NCBI GenBank assembly: GCA_903933735.1
Contig: CAIZLB010000025.1
Span: 1-45,828 of the forward strand
DNA length: 45,828 nt
Origin: an uncultured bacterium
GTDB taxonomy: Bacteria > Patescibacteriota > Minisyncoccia > Phycocordibacterales > CAIZLB01
Reading direction: 5' to 3'
This document shows, piece after piece, positions 30,889 through 38,917 of the stretch. The notes below the pieces were generated by a model. That model saw nothing but the letters and a program-made list of their open reading frames with translations, did not search any database and was not told the origin of the DNA. The translations under genes were made by a program, and so were the position numbers. How positions within the stretch are numbered: the first letter of the stretch is position 1; every line of letters starts with the position of its first letter.

Positions 30889-30948
30889 GAGTGATTACAA
30901 TATTTACATATTTGACAGTGTTATAAAATAATATTAAACAAATATAGT

Positions 30949-31530
30949 CTACATAGACTCGCCCACTTTCCTAACCCTCTTTAAAAAAGACTCTCTATCC
31001 TTTTGACTTCTTTTAAAACTTTTATCAAAGACCATCATGGTTTTATGTTTCAATCCACAAAAATGTAACAAGCCCATAGACCAGAAAAACTTTATCGGTT
31101 TAAGTAGAAATATAGCTGTCTTAAACCACCACATATTACCATCAGATGTAAAAAATATATGAGCTCTTTTATTTTTAAGTAACCCCACAGGTTTTCCATC
31201 TACATATTTAAAAGCAAAATGGGAAGTAAAAACATTGTCGAAAAAATTTTTCATTATAGCTGGTGTACCCATCCACCACAAAGGGTGTATAAATACCATG
31301 TCAGTACAGTCAGTAATCTTCTGCTGTAACCGTTTAACATGGTCACTGAGATTCCTCATATCCTCTTTATTTTCAAAATTCAAAAAAGGTATTTGTAAGT
31401 CTGTTGTATAAAGATCTAAAACTTCAACTTGATTACCTCTTGATTCCGCACCTTCTTTAAAAGATGAAGCTATGCTGTGAGTAAAGCCCTTTGTCGAGGG
31501 GTGAGCTGTTATGATTAATATTTTTTTCAT
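30949..31530 (-). CDS. NAD(P)H-dependent flavodoxin-fold oxidoreductase (quinone reductase type)
   Basis: 193 aa. Flavodoxin_2 features: KILIITAHPSTKGFTHSIA (FMN phosphate loop), DLYTTDLQIPFL, and the conserved HPLWWMGTPAIMKNFFDNVF (about residues 80-100). The family includes MdaB, YwrO and KefF-like NAD(P)H:quinone reductases that use FMN or FAD for two-electron reduction. The C-terminal helices (KFFWSMGLLHFCGL) are in the expected place. It follows the MYG1-family gene by 9 bp on the same strand, so the two are probably cotranscribed. Confidence 0.85.
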   Translation of the reverse strand: MKKILIITAHPSTKGFTHSIASSFKEGAESRGNQVEVLDLYTTDLQIPFLNFENKEDMRNLSDHVKRLQQKITDCTDMVFIHPLWWMGTPAIMKNFFDNVFTSHFAFKYVDGKPVGLLKNKRAHIFFTSDGNMWWFKTAIFLLKPIKFFWSMGLLHFCGLKHKTMMVFDKSFKRSQKDRESFLKRVRKVGESM

Positions 31531-31539
31531 ATTATGAGT

Positions 31540-32481
31540 TTATTTTATTTTTAATATTTTAAATGCTTCATACACCATCTTTAATACACCTTCCTTTGTT
31601 TTATTAACGGCTAAAAATCCGGATTTGTGACAAAAAGTAGAACCCTCTATGCCGGTGACTTTTTCAAGTTCACCGTCATCCAAACCCCTCCATGACTCTG
31701 GAAAATAAATCCTGGCATTATACAATTCACCGTCTTTTTCAACAACTTTAGCAGACCAATTACCTCGCAGATCTGGATATACAGTAATTAACGGCTCTGG
31801 AAATTTTTTAAAATTAAAAAATACATCACAAACAATAACTCTTTTATCTTTTGCTTTTTTATAAAATTTTATAGCCACTTCTTTTTCTTTTAGAGTCTTT
31901 ATAGCATAAAGAATAATATTTTCTATTATAGATTCTGAAAGCTTTACTAATTCAAAAAACTTTTTATCCATCTCTTTGGGACCTTTTGATTTCACAATAC
32001 TTCTAGCTATTCTAAAATAATTATCTATAGTCAAAACGTCAACATCATCAATGATTTGTTTATATGTAAGTACACCATTATCCATAGCATCTATATGTAA
32101 AACAAGTTTTTTTTCAACACCATCAAAACACTCTTGAACAAATTTCTTATTTTTATTATCAGAAATCATACTTATAAGTTCTAGACCAAAATGCCTAAAA
32201 ACTAAACCGAAAGCAGCATAAGGTATACCATTTTTTCTAACTAAACCTGAATCATTTTGATGATGATCAAAACGAAGTTTTTTTGGATTATGAATACGAC
32301 CTATATCATAAACTATATCAGCTTTATCTATATCTTTTTGTTCTATACTTCTTTTATATTTAAGTTTTGTTTTAGGTTCTTTATTTTTGAAATACAAAGT
32401 TAAAAGTGCTGTAGCGAAGATATCATCAGCATGAAATAATCCAGAATGAGTTAATAGATTTATAGTTTTTTTATTTTTCAT
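31540..32481 (-). CDS. MYG1-family (UPF0160) putative DHH-type exonuclease
   Basis: 313 aa from MKNKKTINLLTHSGLFHADD. Hallmarks are the N-terminal THSGLFHADDIFATALL and the DHHQND motif near residue 75, together a DHH-like metal site; LHIDAMDNGV follows. Human MYG1 is described as a 3'-5' RNA exonuclease; the bacterial role is unproven. The start is 4 nt after the stop of the AI-2E-family gene, without Shine-Dalgarno, so it is probably translated by coupling. I reject a start 15 codons upstream because it overlaps that gene. Confidence 0.85.
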   Translation of the reverse strand: MKNKKTINLLTHSGLFHADDIFATALLTLYFKNKEPKTKLKYKRSIEQKDIDKADIVYDIGRIHNPKKLRFDHHQNDSGLVRKNGIPYAAFGLVFRHFGLELISMISDNKNKKFVQECFDGVEKKLVLHIDAMDNGVLTYKQIIDDVDVLTIDNYFRIARSIVKSKGPKEMDKKFFELVKLSESIIENIILYAIKTLKEKEVAIKFYKKAKDKRVIVCDVFFNFKKFPEPLITVYPDLRGNWSAKVVEKDGELYNARIYFPESWRGLDDGELEKVTGIEGSTFCHKSGFLAVNKTKEGVLKMVYEAFKILKIK

Positions 32482-32485
32482 ATAC

Positions 32486-33508
32486 TTATTTTGTATCTTC
32501 ATTCCATACCTTAATAATAGCCACAAAAATACTCAATATTAATGGACCAAAAAGTACCCCTTCTGGACCGAATATAAATATACCCCCAATGATTGAGATC
32601 AAGATAAATAATGGATGTATCTTTATACCCCTGTTTATCATCTTTGGTCCTATAATATTATCTATCAAACCTACAGCCACAACACCCCATATTACTTGAT
32701 ACAACCAAACAAAACTATCTTTTGTAAAATACAAATAAACTGCAGCAGGTATCCAAACAGTAGGTGCACCAAGTCCTGGAATCAAAGCCATAAATCCAGC
32801 CAAAGTTCCAAAGAAAAATGGATTTGGTACTCCAAATATCCATAATCCAAATCCTGTAAATATACCTTGAATAATAGCTACAGTTAAAGAGCCAACGAGT
32901 ATTGCATTGACCGATTGTTTTATTGATAAAAATATTTTATCATCACTCTCTTTTTTAAGTGGACTTATCAATCTATATAAATCTCCAAATTGTTTTCCAT
33001 CTTTGAGAAAATAAAACATAGCAAATAAGAATAGGAATAGTTTTAGAGCAATATCAACAGTTCCTGAGAATATATTCCCTATATTATTCACAAAGAAACC
33101 TGATACTGATTCAGCGATCTTGTTAAAATTAAGATTTAGATCTGGAGATAAAGTACTTGAAAGAGTTTTTATCTTTTCTCCTATAAAATCAAGATTTATT
33201 CCTCCACCGGCAATATTTTGATATACAGCTTGAGTATCTATCACAACCTTACTTAAGAGAATGGTTACAGGAGTTATAATAATAAGAATAAATAAGATTA
33301 TGGTGATAAATGAAGCTAGAGCATTGGATACCTTTTTTAACAAAAATAATCTAGATAAAAAACTGTTAATTCTTAGATATATCGGCTTTATCAAGGTTGC
33401 AAATATATAGGCAAGTACTAATACTATTATGAATTTGTATAGTATTAACAATGATAATATTCCGAATATTCCAACTAATATTGTAAAATATATGTTTTGT
33501 TTACTCAT
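32486..33508 (-). CDS. AI-2E family transporter (PerM-like membrane protein)
   Basis: 340 aa, with hydrophobic helices in the pattern of the AI-2E/PerM family: two near the N-terminus, one at about 70, then a soluble stretch and a cluster of helices from about 150 to the end. Family-typical segments are FLFAMFYFLKDG, the GLWIFGVPNPFFFGTLAGFM region and IPGLGAPTVWIP. Family members export small molecules or act in Na+/H+ exchange; autoinducer transport is not implied here. TACAAT lies 6 nt before the ATG. The promoter region is shared back to back with mutM. It is the first gene of a likely three-gene unit with MYG1 and the flavodoxin-fold gene. Confidence 0.88.
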   Translation of the reverse strand: MSKQNIYFTILVGIFGILSLLILYKFIIVLVLAYIFATLIKPIYLRINSFLSRLFLLKKVSNALASFITIILFILIIITPVTILLSKVVIDTQAVYQNIAGGGINLDFIGEKIKTLSSTLSPDLNLNFNKIAESVSGFFVNNIGNIFSGTVDIALKLFLFLFAMFYFLKDGKQFGDLYRLISPLKKESDDKIFLSIKQSVNAILVGSLTVAIIQGIFTGFGLWIFGVPNPFFFGTLAGFMALIPGLGAPTVWIPAAVYLYFTKDSFVWLYQVIWGVVAVGLIDNIIGPKMINRGIKIHPLFILISIIGGIFIFGPEGVLFGPLILSIFVAIIKVWNEDTK

Positions 33509-33551
33509 GATATGATTGTAACATAAATATTAATATACTATAATCAGCAAA

Positions 33552-34454
33552 ATGCCTGAATTACCAGAAGTACAAACAACAGTCGATGGTATCAATATCG
33601 TCGCTAAAAATAAGAGAGTCGTAGATACATGGACAGATCTTAAGAGTCTAGCCCCGATGTTTTCAAATACCATAAAAAATCCTACGTATTTTAAAAATTT
33701 TAAAAATAAGATACAGGGAGCAAAAATAATAAAAGCTGAAAGAAGAGCTAAGAATATATTGATACATTTAGACAATAAAGAGACCATTTTAATACATATG
33801 AAGATGACAGGACATGTTATGTATGGAAAATATATTTATGATAAAAACAAAAATTCTTGGACTCCAGAAAAAGGTCAAACACTACTCGAAGATCCATATA
33901 ATAGATTCATACATCTGGTCATAACCTTAGACAATGACAAACATCTAGTGTTAGCTGATACTAGAAAATTTGCAAAGGTTATATTGTTAAATGATGAGAC
34001 CAGAAAAGAGATTGATTTACTTGGTCCAGAGCCTTTGCATGATGACTTTACATATGATGTATTTTTGAAAAATATTAATAGATGGCAAAATAAGTATATA
34101 AAGACCTCTCTTATGGATCAGAGATTGATATCAGGTATTGGAAATATTTATTCTGATGAGATTTTACATAAAGCACATGTATTGCCTGAAAGGATTATAT
34201 CTTCATTGTCACCTATTGATCTAAGAAATATTTATAAAAATATAAAACCAATACTTTTACAAGGTATAGATTTTGGTGGCGATTCTACTAGCGATTATAG
34301 AAATATATATGGTGAACGTGGACAATTCCAGGTGAAGCATAAAGTTTACAGAAGAAAGGGTGAAAAATGTTTAAATAAAGGTTGTAAGGGTTTTATAGAG
34401 AGATCTGTATTAAATGGGAGATCCGCGCATTATTGTAGAGGATGTCAGAAATAA
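33552..34454 (+). CDS. mutM: Formamidopyrimidine-DNA glycosylase
   Basis: 300 aa. Starts MPELPEVQT with catalytic Pro2 and Glu3. The beta-hairpin Lys is in RRAKNILIHL, the H2TH region in TSLMDQRLISGIGNIYSDEI, and the zinc finger at the end has Cys pairs in CLNKGC and YCRGC. It excises oxidised purines such as 8-oxoguanine and nicks the DNA. About 30 residues longer than E. coli Fpg, owing to loops near residues 95-120. TATAAT lies 7 nt before the ATG, so leaderless; the promoter lies back to back with that of the AI-2E gene. Confidence 0.95.
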   Translation: MPELPEVQTTVDGINIVAKNKRVVDTWTDLKSLAPMFSNTIKNPTYFKNFKNKIQGAKIIKAERRAKNILIHLDNKETILIHMKMTGHVMYGKYIYDKNKNSWTPEKGQTLLEDPYNRFIHLVITLDNDKHLVLADTRKFAKVILLNDETRKEIDLLGPEPLHDDFTYDVFLKNINRWQNKYIKTSLMDQRLISGIGNIYSDEILHKAHVLPERIISSLSPIDLRNIYKNIKPILLQGIDFGGDSTSDYRNIYGERGQFQVKHKVYRRKGEKCLNKGCKGFIERSVLNGRSAHYCRGCQK

Positions 34455-34528
34455 GGGATTTTTAGGCTTTATTTATAGGATTTATAGGCACTTGACTTTA
34501 TAATAAGATAGTGCTATACTATAAGAGT

Positions 34529-34720
34529 ATGAAAACTATTCACATCATTGTGTTTGCTATTGCGTTCCTGATCATGTTGGCCTATGGCTTCGGCGGCCTG
34601 GCATTCATGATAGTCGAGGGGGTCGGGTATGAACCAGACTTCATCACTCAGATCATAATAATTGTGGCCACCTTGGCGGCCGGAAACTCATTCTTCAGGC
34701 TTGCCATCAAACACGCCTGA
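34529..34720 (+). CDS. Small membrane protein, GC-balanced
   Basis: 63 aa from MKTIHIIVFAIAFLIMLAYG. Two hydrophobic helices (about 5-27 and 38-55) joined by a short loop with Glu and Asp. No family recognised. Codon use is much less AT-rich than mutM next to it. Promoter TTGACT, 17 bp, TATACT, 8 nt before the ATG. After the stop comes a C-rich linker and a strong terminator, the same arrangement as for the gene at 35027. Confidence 0.6.
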   Translation: MKTIHIIVFAIAFLIMLAYGFGGLAFMIVEGVGYEPDFITQIIIIVATLAAGNSFFRLAIKHA

Positions 34721-34787
34721 TCCACCAACCCCAACCCCCAACCACACCCCGTGGTCGCTATAAATGCGATCACGGTGGTTTTTTTTA
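34721..34787 (+). terminator. C-rich, G-poor linker followed by intrinsic terminator
   Basis: The linker (34721-34747) contains CCAACCCCAACCCCCAACC, shared with the linker at 35351. The terminator stem is CCGTGGTCGC / GCGATCACGG with a TATAAAT loop, extended by ACC/GGT, and followed by T8. Confidence 0.8.
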
Positions 34788-34838
34788 TTTGATTTACAAA
34801 AACTTGACTATTTTATATAAATGTAATATTATACTTTT

Positions 34839-34977
34839 GATTGAAGCGAACGGTTCTGTGAGCACTTACCTCCTTCGCAATGTCTGGCTCCTTAACCTTA
34901 CCGGTAGTTGTTGTTTTATACCGGTTCCTCCTTCAATCCTCCCAGCCGATGCCTGTCATCGCCTGGGTGCTTTTTTT
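34839..34977 (+). ncRNA. Candidate structured small RNA with two anti-Shine-Dalgarno motifs
   Basis: Promoter TTGACT (34804-34809), 17 bp, TATTAT (34827-34832). The RNA begins GATTGAAG, which pairs with CTTCAATC at 34931-34938. Inside are ACCGGT/ACCGGT (34900 and 34920) and GCGAA/TTCGC helices. It contains CCTCCTT twice (34869 and 34927), identical to the core of the anti-Shine-Dalgarno at the 3' end of 16S rRNA. It ends in a strong terminator CCCAG-CGATG / CATCG-CTGGG with T7 (34941-34977). No convincing ORF. It fills the 306-bp gap between two small membrane protein genes. Confidence 0.6.
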
Positions 34978-35026
34978 ATTTAAAATACTTGACTTTTATG
35001 TGTATTGTGGTAAGATGTTAAGTGTT

Positions 35027-35350
35027 ATGAACCAACAACAAATCAAAGAACGTATTGCTGAGATCAAACTCAGTCTCGCGCTGTGGATACTGATGACCGT
35101 CGTCGTCGTAGCCTTCCCTGTATTTTGCGCAGTCATCGGGTGCGCATTCCAAATCCGGGATGAACTGGACAAGTTCCCTTTACCCTACACAGTGAAGGTG
35201 GTTGCATTATTTTGCATCCCAGTGGCTATAGTCTTCGGGCTGATCGCTCGAAAGATTCAAAAAAGACTTGACGCAATCATGTTCAACAACTCGGAAGGTG
35301 AGGTGATCAAAAACCCCGCCTTCGTCCGCATCATCGGGAGAAAGGGGTGA
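35027..35350 (+). CDS. Small membrane protein, GC-balanced
   Basis: 107 aa from MNQQQIKERIAEIKLSLALW. A polar N-terminal helix is followed by two membrane helices (about 17-42 and 58-80) and a basic cytoplasmic-looking tail (RKIQKRLDAIMFN). No family recognised. Promoter TTGACT, 16 bp, TAAGAT, 10 nt before the ATG, directly after the terminator of the small RNA. I reject a start 49 codons upstream, which would lie inside the small RNA. GC-balanced like the gene at 34529; together they may be one acquired module. Confidence 0.62.
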   Translation: MNQQQIKERIAEIKLSLALWILMTVVVVAFPVFCAVIGCAFQIRDELDKFPLPYTVKVVALFCIPVAIVFGLIARKIQKRLDAIMFNNSEGEVIKNPAFVRIIGRKG

Positions 35351-35421
35351 CCCTTCCCCAACCAACCCCAACCCCCAACCCATACCCTGGACCCCTCAAA
35401 GGTCCACGGGTGTGTTTTTTT
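35351..35421 (+). terminator. C-rich, G-poor linker followed by intrinsic terminator
   Basis: The linker after the stop contains CCAACCCCAACCCCCAACC again. The terminator is CCC-TGGACC / GGTCCA-CGGG with an 8-nt loop (35385-35410) and then TGTG and T7. Confidence 0.8.
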
Positions 35422-35432
35422 ATTTACATACC

Positions 35433-36017
35433 TTACACCCCATACAAAACCGCATCATTAACCAAAACATAATCCATAATCTCCTCATCTTTAAACCAAT
35501 ATTTTATTTCCTTCTCCGCATCATTAACATTACCTGAAGCATGCACTAGATTTCTAACTGCCCTATTATCATCAGTCGACAATTGATATGAATCCAAAAC
35601 ATAATCACCTCTTATAGTACCGACATCAGATGTCAAAGGTTCTGTATCTCCAGTTATTTTTCTAACAATATTTACAGCATGAGCACCTTGCCAAATCATG
35701 ATTATAATAGGGCCTGAGGTCATGTATTTAATAAGTCTATCCAATACACTCTGTGCCATAATATTGACATCCGGACTTGGTGGAGTTATGCCTTTATCAA
35801 TCAGACCTTTGATACTTTTTTCACCAACAAGTCTAAACCACTGGGGATCGAGATTATAATGACCATTGACAAGATCAATACCGGCATTCATCATTTTTAA
35901 ACCAACAAGTTTCAATCCAACACGTTCATAACGAGATGTTATTTCTCCTATAAGATTTCTCTGTAAACCATCTGGTTTTATTATGACTAATGTTTTTTCT
36001 TGACTTGGATGTTGCAT
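35433..36017 (-). CDS. ndk: Nucleoside diphosphate kinase
   Basis: 194 aa, longer than the usual 140 or so. Motifs: LVIIKPDGLQRNLIGEI, WQGAHAVNIVRKITGDTEP and the active-site His in NLVHASGNVNDAEKEI. It transfers the gamma phosphate between nucleoside triphosphates and diphosphates through a phosphohistidine. The extra length is mainly an insertion around residues 48-85 (LDPQWFRLVGEKSIKGL), which looks like the long form seen in some reduced bacteria and archaea. TATAAT lies 6 nt before the ATG. Confidence 0.93.
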   Translation of the reverse strand: MQHPSQEKTLVIIKPDGLQRNLIGEITSRYERVGLKLVGLKMMNAGIDLVNGHYNLDPQWFRLVGEKSIKGLIDKGITPPSPDVNIMAQSVLDRLIKYMTSGPIIIMIWQGAHAVNIVRKITGDTEPLTSDVGTIRGDYVLDSYQLSTDDNRAVRNLVHASGNVNDAEKEIKYWFKDEEIMDYVLVNDAVLYGV

Positions 36018-36038
36018 GTCTTGATTATAACATAGGCA

Positions 36039-36656
36039 TTACTTCACCCCTACATAATCAGCTGTTAAAACCCATCTATCAGAGGCCTTACCAAAACTAT
36101 CACATGTGGCCAAGGTCAATGTAGGTTTTTCACTTTCAAATTGTATCCATGAACTATATTTACTAACTCTCTTTACCTCTCTGGTTTTGTATATATACAC
36201 TTCGGTTGCAGTTTTAACATATACCAAAGTTCCAGGTTTAACATTTTTCAAATTATTAAAAACTTGATACGCTTTATTTATCACAACCTTAAAAGTAGTA
36301 CTGTGGCCAAAGATCAAAGTATTATTTGATCCAGGCATTCCAGACCCTGGATAATAAACAGCTCCTTTATTCAAAGCAGTGTCGAGAACTTCGACATTTG
36401 TAGAGTTTGGTGAATTGACTATTGTGTTTATTTTATAATCAGGTATTTCCAGAGATAGAGGTAATTCTTTTTTAACGATTATGTTTTTATTTATATTTTC
36501 AACATTAATAGTATTGTCGATGATGACCTCATTTGAATTATTTATAAAATAAACAATCTTAATTAAACCAGTTATTAATATAAAGAATAACAAAATGATT
36601 AGACCTATTTTGAACATCTGTTTTGCAATATCTTTTTCTATTTCTGTAAACAACAT
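36039..36656 (-). CDS. Sortase (class D/E-like)
   Basis: 205 aa from MLFTEIEKDIAKQM. One N-terminal membrane helix (about 13-36), then a sortase beta-barrel: catalytic His in LIFGHSTTF, catalytic Cys in LTLATCDSF and Arg in SDRWVLTADY. Sortases cleave sorting signals and join proteins to the envelope. No LPxTG-like tail is apparent in the secreted proteins nearby, so the substrate is unknown. Start chosen because of TATAAT 10 nt upstream; the alternative 15 codons earlier would put that box inside the gene. It is downstream of the secreted repeat protein and the sigma factor. Confidence 0.88.
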   Translation of the reverse strand: MLFTEIEKDIAKQMFKIGLIILLFFILITGLIKIVYFINNSNEVIIDNTINVENINKNIIVKKELPLSLEIPDYKINTIVNSPNSTNVEVLDTALNKGAVYYPGSGMPGSNNTLIFGHSTTFKVVINKAYQVFNNLKNVKPGTLVYVKTATEVYIYKTREVKRVSKYSSWIQFESEKPTLTLATCDSFGKASDRWVLTADYVGVK

Positions 36657-36738
36657 ATATCTCTTAATTATATAATATATAAATACAAAACACATCAGCA
36701 CATATGATTGCTGATACGTTCTGTGTTTATGTATTGAA

Positions 36739-37443
36739 TTATTTTATGAACAGATTCTTGAGAGATTGGAAGAATCCGCCGGCAATGTTTTTCTCAAATT
36801 CTGGACGAATCTTATCTTGTATCTGATCTGGAATACCGGCATCTTTTAGTACTTTCTTTGCTTCATCTATCTTACCTTGTTTTCTAAGGTCTCGAGCCTG
36901 TTCAAAAGCGTTTTTCCACTCTTCTTTATTGGCTTTATTTTCTACTTTAACTATCTTTTGACTTATACCAGTAGGTATATCTGAAAGACCTGTGGTTTTA
37001 ATTAAAGCTTTAGCTTCGTCTAATTTACCTTGTTTAATGAGGTCAGAAGCCTGTTTCAGTATCTCTTTTTGAGCAACAGTCAAATCTGGTCTGTCATTGA
37101 TACATTTAATCAAAATAGGGTTAACCTTATTATCCTGCAATAACTTTATAGCTTCATCTTTTTTATCTTGCTTAAACAGGTTATAGGAATTGACCAATAC
37201 AGCAAACTGATCTGTTGTGACCACTTCGTCTATATTTAAATCCTTAAGTGTAGTTATGAATAGATTGTAATTGTTATCTTTTAAAGCATTCTCGATAGCT
37301 GTCTTATTTGTATCCATGAGTGTCTGATTCTTGTTGACATAACCCCTTCTTACAGAAGAAGCGTATGCTATATTTGAATTATTTAAAAGGACAGCGGCCA
37401 GTATTATGCTTAGCATAATTATATTTTTATTTATTTTTCTCAT
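36739..37443 (-). CDS. Secreted protein with short helical repeats
   Basis: 234 aa. A signal peptide (MRKINKNIIMLSIILAAVLL, cleavage near AYA-SS) is followed by an all-helical protein. Three related units are visible: KQDKKDEAIKLLQDN (about residue 92), KQGKLDEAKALIKTTGL (about 137) and KQGKIDEAKKVLKDAGI (about 187), like degenerate TPR or Sel1-type helix pairs. No sorting signal at the C-terminus, although a hydrophobic GGFFQSLKNLF end is present. Likely extracellular or envelope-associated. It is probably expressed with the sigma factor unit, but no promoter is clear; the leader is A-rich. Confidence 0.65.
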   Translation of the reverse strand: MRKINKNIIMLSIILAAVLLNNSNIAYASSVRRGYVNKNQTLMDTNKTAIENALKDNNYNLFITTLKDLNIDEVVTTDQFAVLVNSYNLFKQDKKDEAIKLLQDNKVNPILIKCINDRPDLTVAQKEILKQASDLIKQGKLDEAKALIKTTGLSDIPTGISQKIVKVENKANKEEWKNAFEQARDLRKQGKIDEAKKVLKDAGIPDQIQDKIRPEFEKNIAGGFFQSLKNLFIK

Positions 37444-37510
37444 GTTTGTTTTTTAGATTAATTTATAATGTTTATAATAATCAAAACACCTTCAACTATA
37501 TATACGTTAT

Positions 37511-38269
37511 CTATCTGTTATTTATTACAAAATCACAAACATCTTTCACTAAGATATTATTTCTGTTTATTTTGTTGATGTTTTTATTCGATGGATTTGG
37601 CTTAAATCTATTTCTATCCATATTAAATGGCATTATTTGACAAGCTGTGAAGTTGTTTTCATAATCGTATCTGCCGATTATTGATATAATCTGACTGTTT
37701 GATAATACATATCTAGAATTATCGAGTATATAGGTAATATCAACATTCCAGACATCATCTTGTATATCTCGTATCAAGACATATTTGTCATCAACAAACA
37801 ATACCTCGCCCGATAATCTGCCGGACTTTGGATTAGTCCAATCAACAGCTCTCTCATTTTCAAATCTTTCTATAAGAATATTTCCATAAAATGTTTTTGA
37901 CAAAATTATGCCCAAAAGAAAACTTATAGCCAAACTTATAGAACCTATGAATAGTACAGAATGTTTATACCCCCTGTCAGTCTTTTTAAATAAATAAAAC
38001 ATGAGCAATAAACTGATACCGAATAACAAAACCCAAATAATAGGAATATTTTCAATCAGAAACATATTATAAGAATCTGCAAAATAACCCCAGTTTTTAA
38101 AATCAATATATAATGTTTTCAGAAAGAAAAAAGCAAAAGCATAAGCTCCAAATATAGTAGTTAATGCAAGTAAAAACCAAACCAAAACTCTTCTAAGTAA
38201 GAATATATACCTAGATATCGGTTTCAGGTTTTCAGTTTTTATTTTTTGTATTATTTGATCGTTATTCAT
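37511..38269 (-). CDS. Membrane protein coupled to the ECF sigma factor, putative anti-sigma factor
   Basis: 252 aa. The N-terminal 25 residues are polar, then come four membrane helices (about 28-50, 68-84, 86-97 and 105-125), then a C-terminal domain of about 120 residues rich in beta strands (GRLSGEVLFVDDKYVLIRDI). Its start overlaps the end of the sigma factor gene by 8 bp, so translation is coupled. This arrangement is typical for membrane anti-sigma factors, but no zinc-finger (HxxxCxxC) or known anti-sigma domain is seen. The role as anti-sigma is inferred from position only. Confidence 0.7.
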   Translation of the reverse strand: MNNDQIIQKIKTENLKPISRYIFLLRRVLVWFLLALTTIFGAYAFAFFFLKTLYIDFKNWGYFADSYNMFLIENIPIIWVLLFGISLLLMFYLFKKTDRGYKHSVLFIGSISLAISFLLGIILSKTFYGNILIERFENERAVDWTNPKSGRLSGEVLFVDDKYVLIRDIQDDVWNVDITYILDNSRYVLSNSQIISIIGRYDYENNFTACQIMPFNMDRNRFKPNPSNKNINKINRNNILVKDVCDFVINNR

Positions 38270-38828
38270 ATAATTTTTGTTTTAAAAGTTTTTTAGCTCT
38301 ATTTATTTTGACACCCACACTACTCGTCGATATTTTCAAGATATCTGATATCTCTTCATATGTTTTATCTTCAAAGAATTTCAATATAAGTATTTCTTGA
38401 TAATCGGCAGATAGTTTTTGTATAGCCTTCTTAATCAAATCTAAATCCTCTCTATCTTGAAGTGTCTGATTGTCAATCTTATTATTTTCATCCTCCAATA
38501 TATGAATCAATTTTGATTCATCAGCATCCAAGGATATACTTATGTGTTTTTTATTCTTACGATACCAATCAATCATATAATTATGAGTTATACGATAAAT
38601 CCAAGATGAAAATACGAGTTTATCATCATAATCATTTATATTTCTATATATTTTAATAAACACATCTTGCAATATATCTTCCCTGTCATGACTACTTACA
38701 CAAGTGCGCCTACTTATATATTTATCTAATTTACCCTTATACCTATCTATAACATAGGAAAGAGCCTCTGGATCTTTACGAACCAGTAAGACCAAATCGT
38801 TATCGGTTTTATCTTTTATATCTTGCAC
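38262..38828 (-). CDS. ECF-type RNA polymerase sigma factor
   Basis: 188 aa. Region 2 (about 20-95): YVIDRYKGKLDKYISR, then DREDILQDVFIKIYRNI (2.1-2.2) and FSSWIYRITHNYMIDWYRK (2.3-2.4). Region 4 (about 130-185): LSADYQEILILKFFEDKTYE and ISTSSVGVKINRAKKLLK with its HTH. No region 1 or 3, hence the ECF group. The start codon is GTG, with TATAAT 9 nt before it, so the mRNA is near-leaderless. Followed by its membrane partner with an 8-bp overlap, and divergent from a CARDB surface protein, suggesting control of envelope genes. Confidence 0.92.
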   Translation of the reverse strand: MQDIKDKTDNDLVLLVRKDPEALSYVIDRYKGKLDKYISRRTCVSSHDREDILQDVFIKIYRNINDYDDKLVFSSWIYRITHNYMIDWYRKNKKHISISLDADESKLIHILEDENNKIDNQTLQDREDLDLIKKAIQKLSADYQEILILKFFEDKTYEEISDILKISTSSVGVKINRAKKLLKQKLYE

Positions 38829-38879
38829 TATATTAACATTATACGCTTTTTATATAGAAAATATTACACATCAATTTAT

Positions 38880-38908
38880 TTGACAAATCGATTCAAATCA
38901 TATATAAT
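38880..38908 (+). promoter_or_regulatory. Consensus promoter of the CARDB protein gene
   Basis: TTGACA (38880-38885), 17 bp, TATAAT (38903-38908), a full match to the housekeeping consensus, with 9 nt to the ATG. Confidence 0.85.
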
Positions 38909-38917
38909 ATAGACACT

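Noticed and set aside
34789-34983. 64-codon ORF across the candidate small RNA
   Set aside because: It starts before the predicted promoter, runs through both RNA stems and the terminator T run, and has a composition typical of chance reading.
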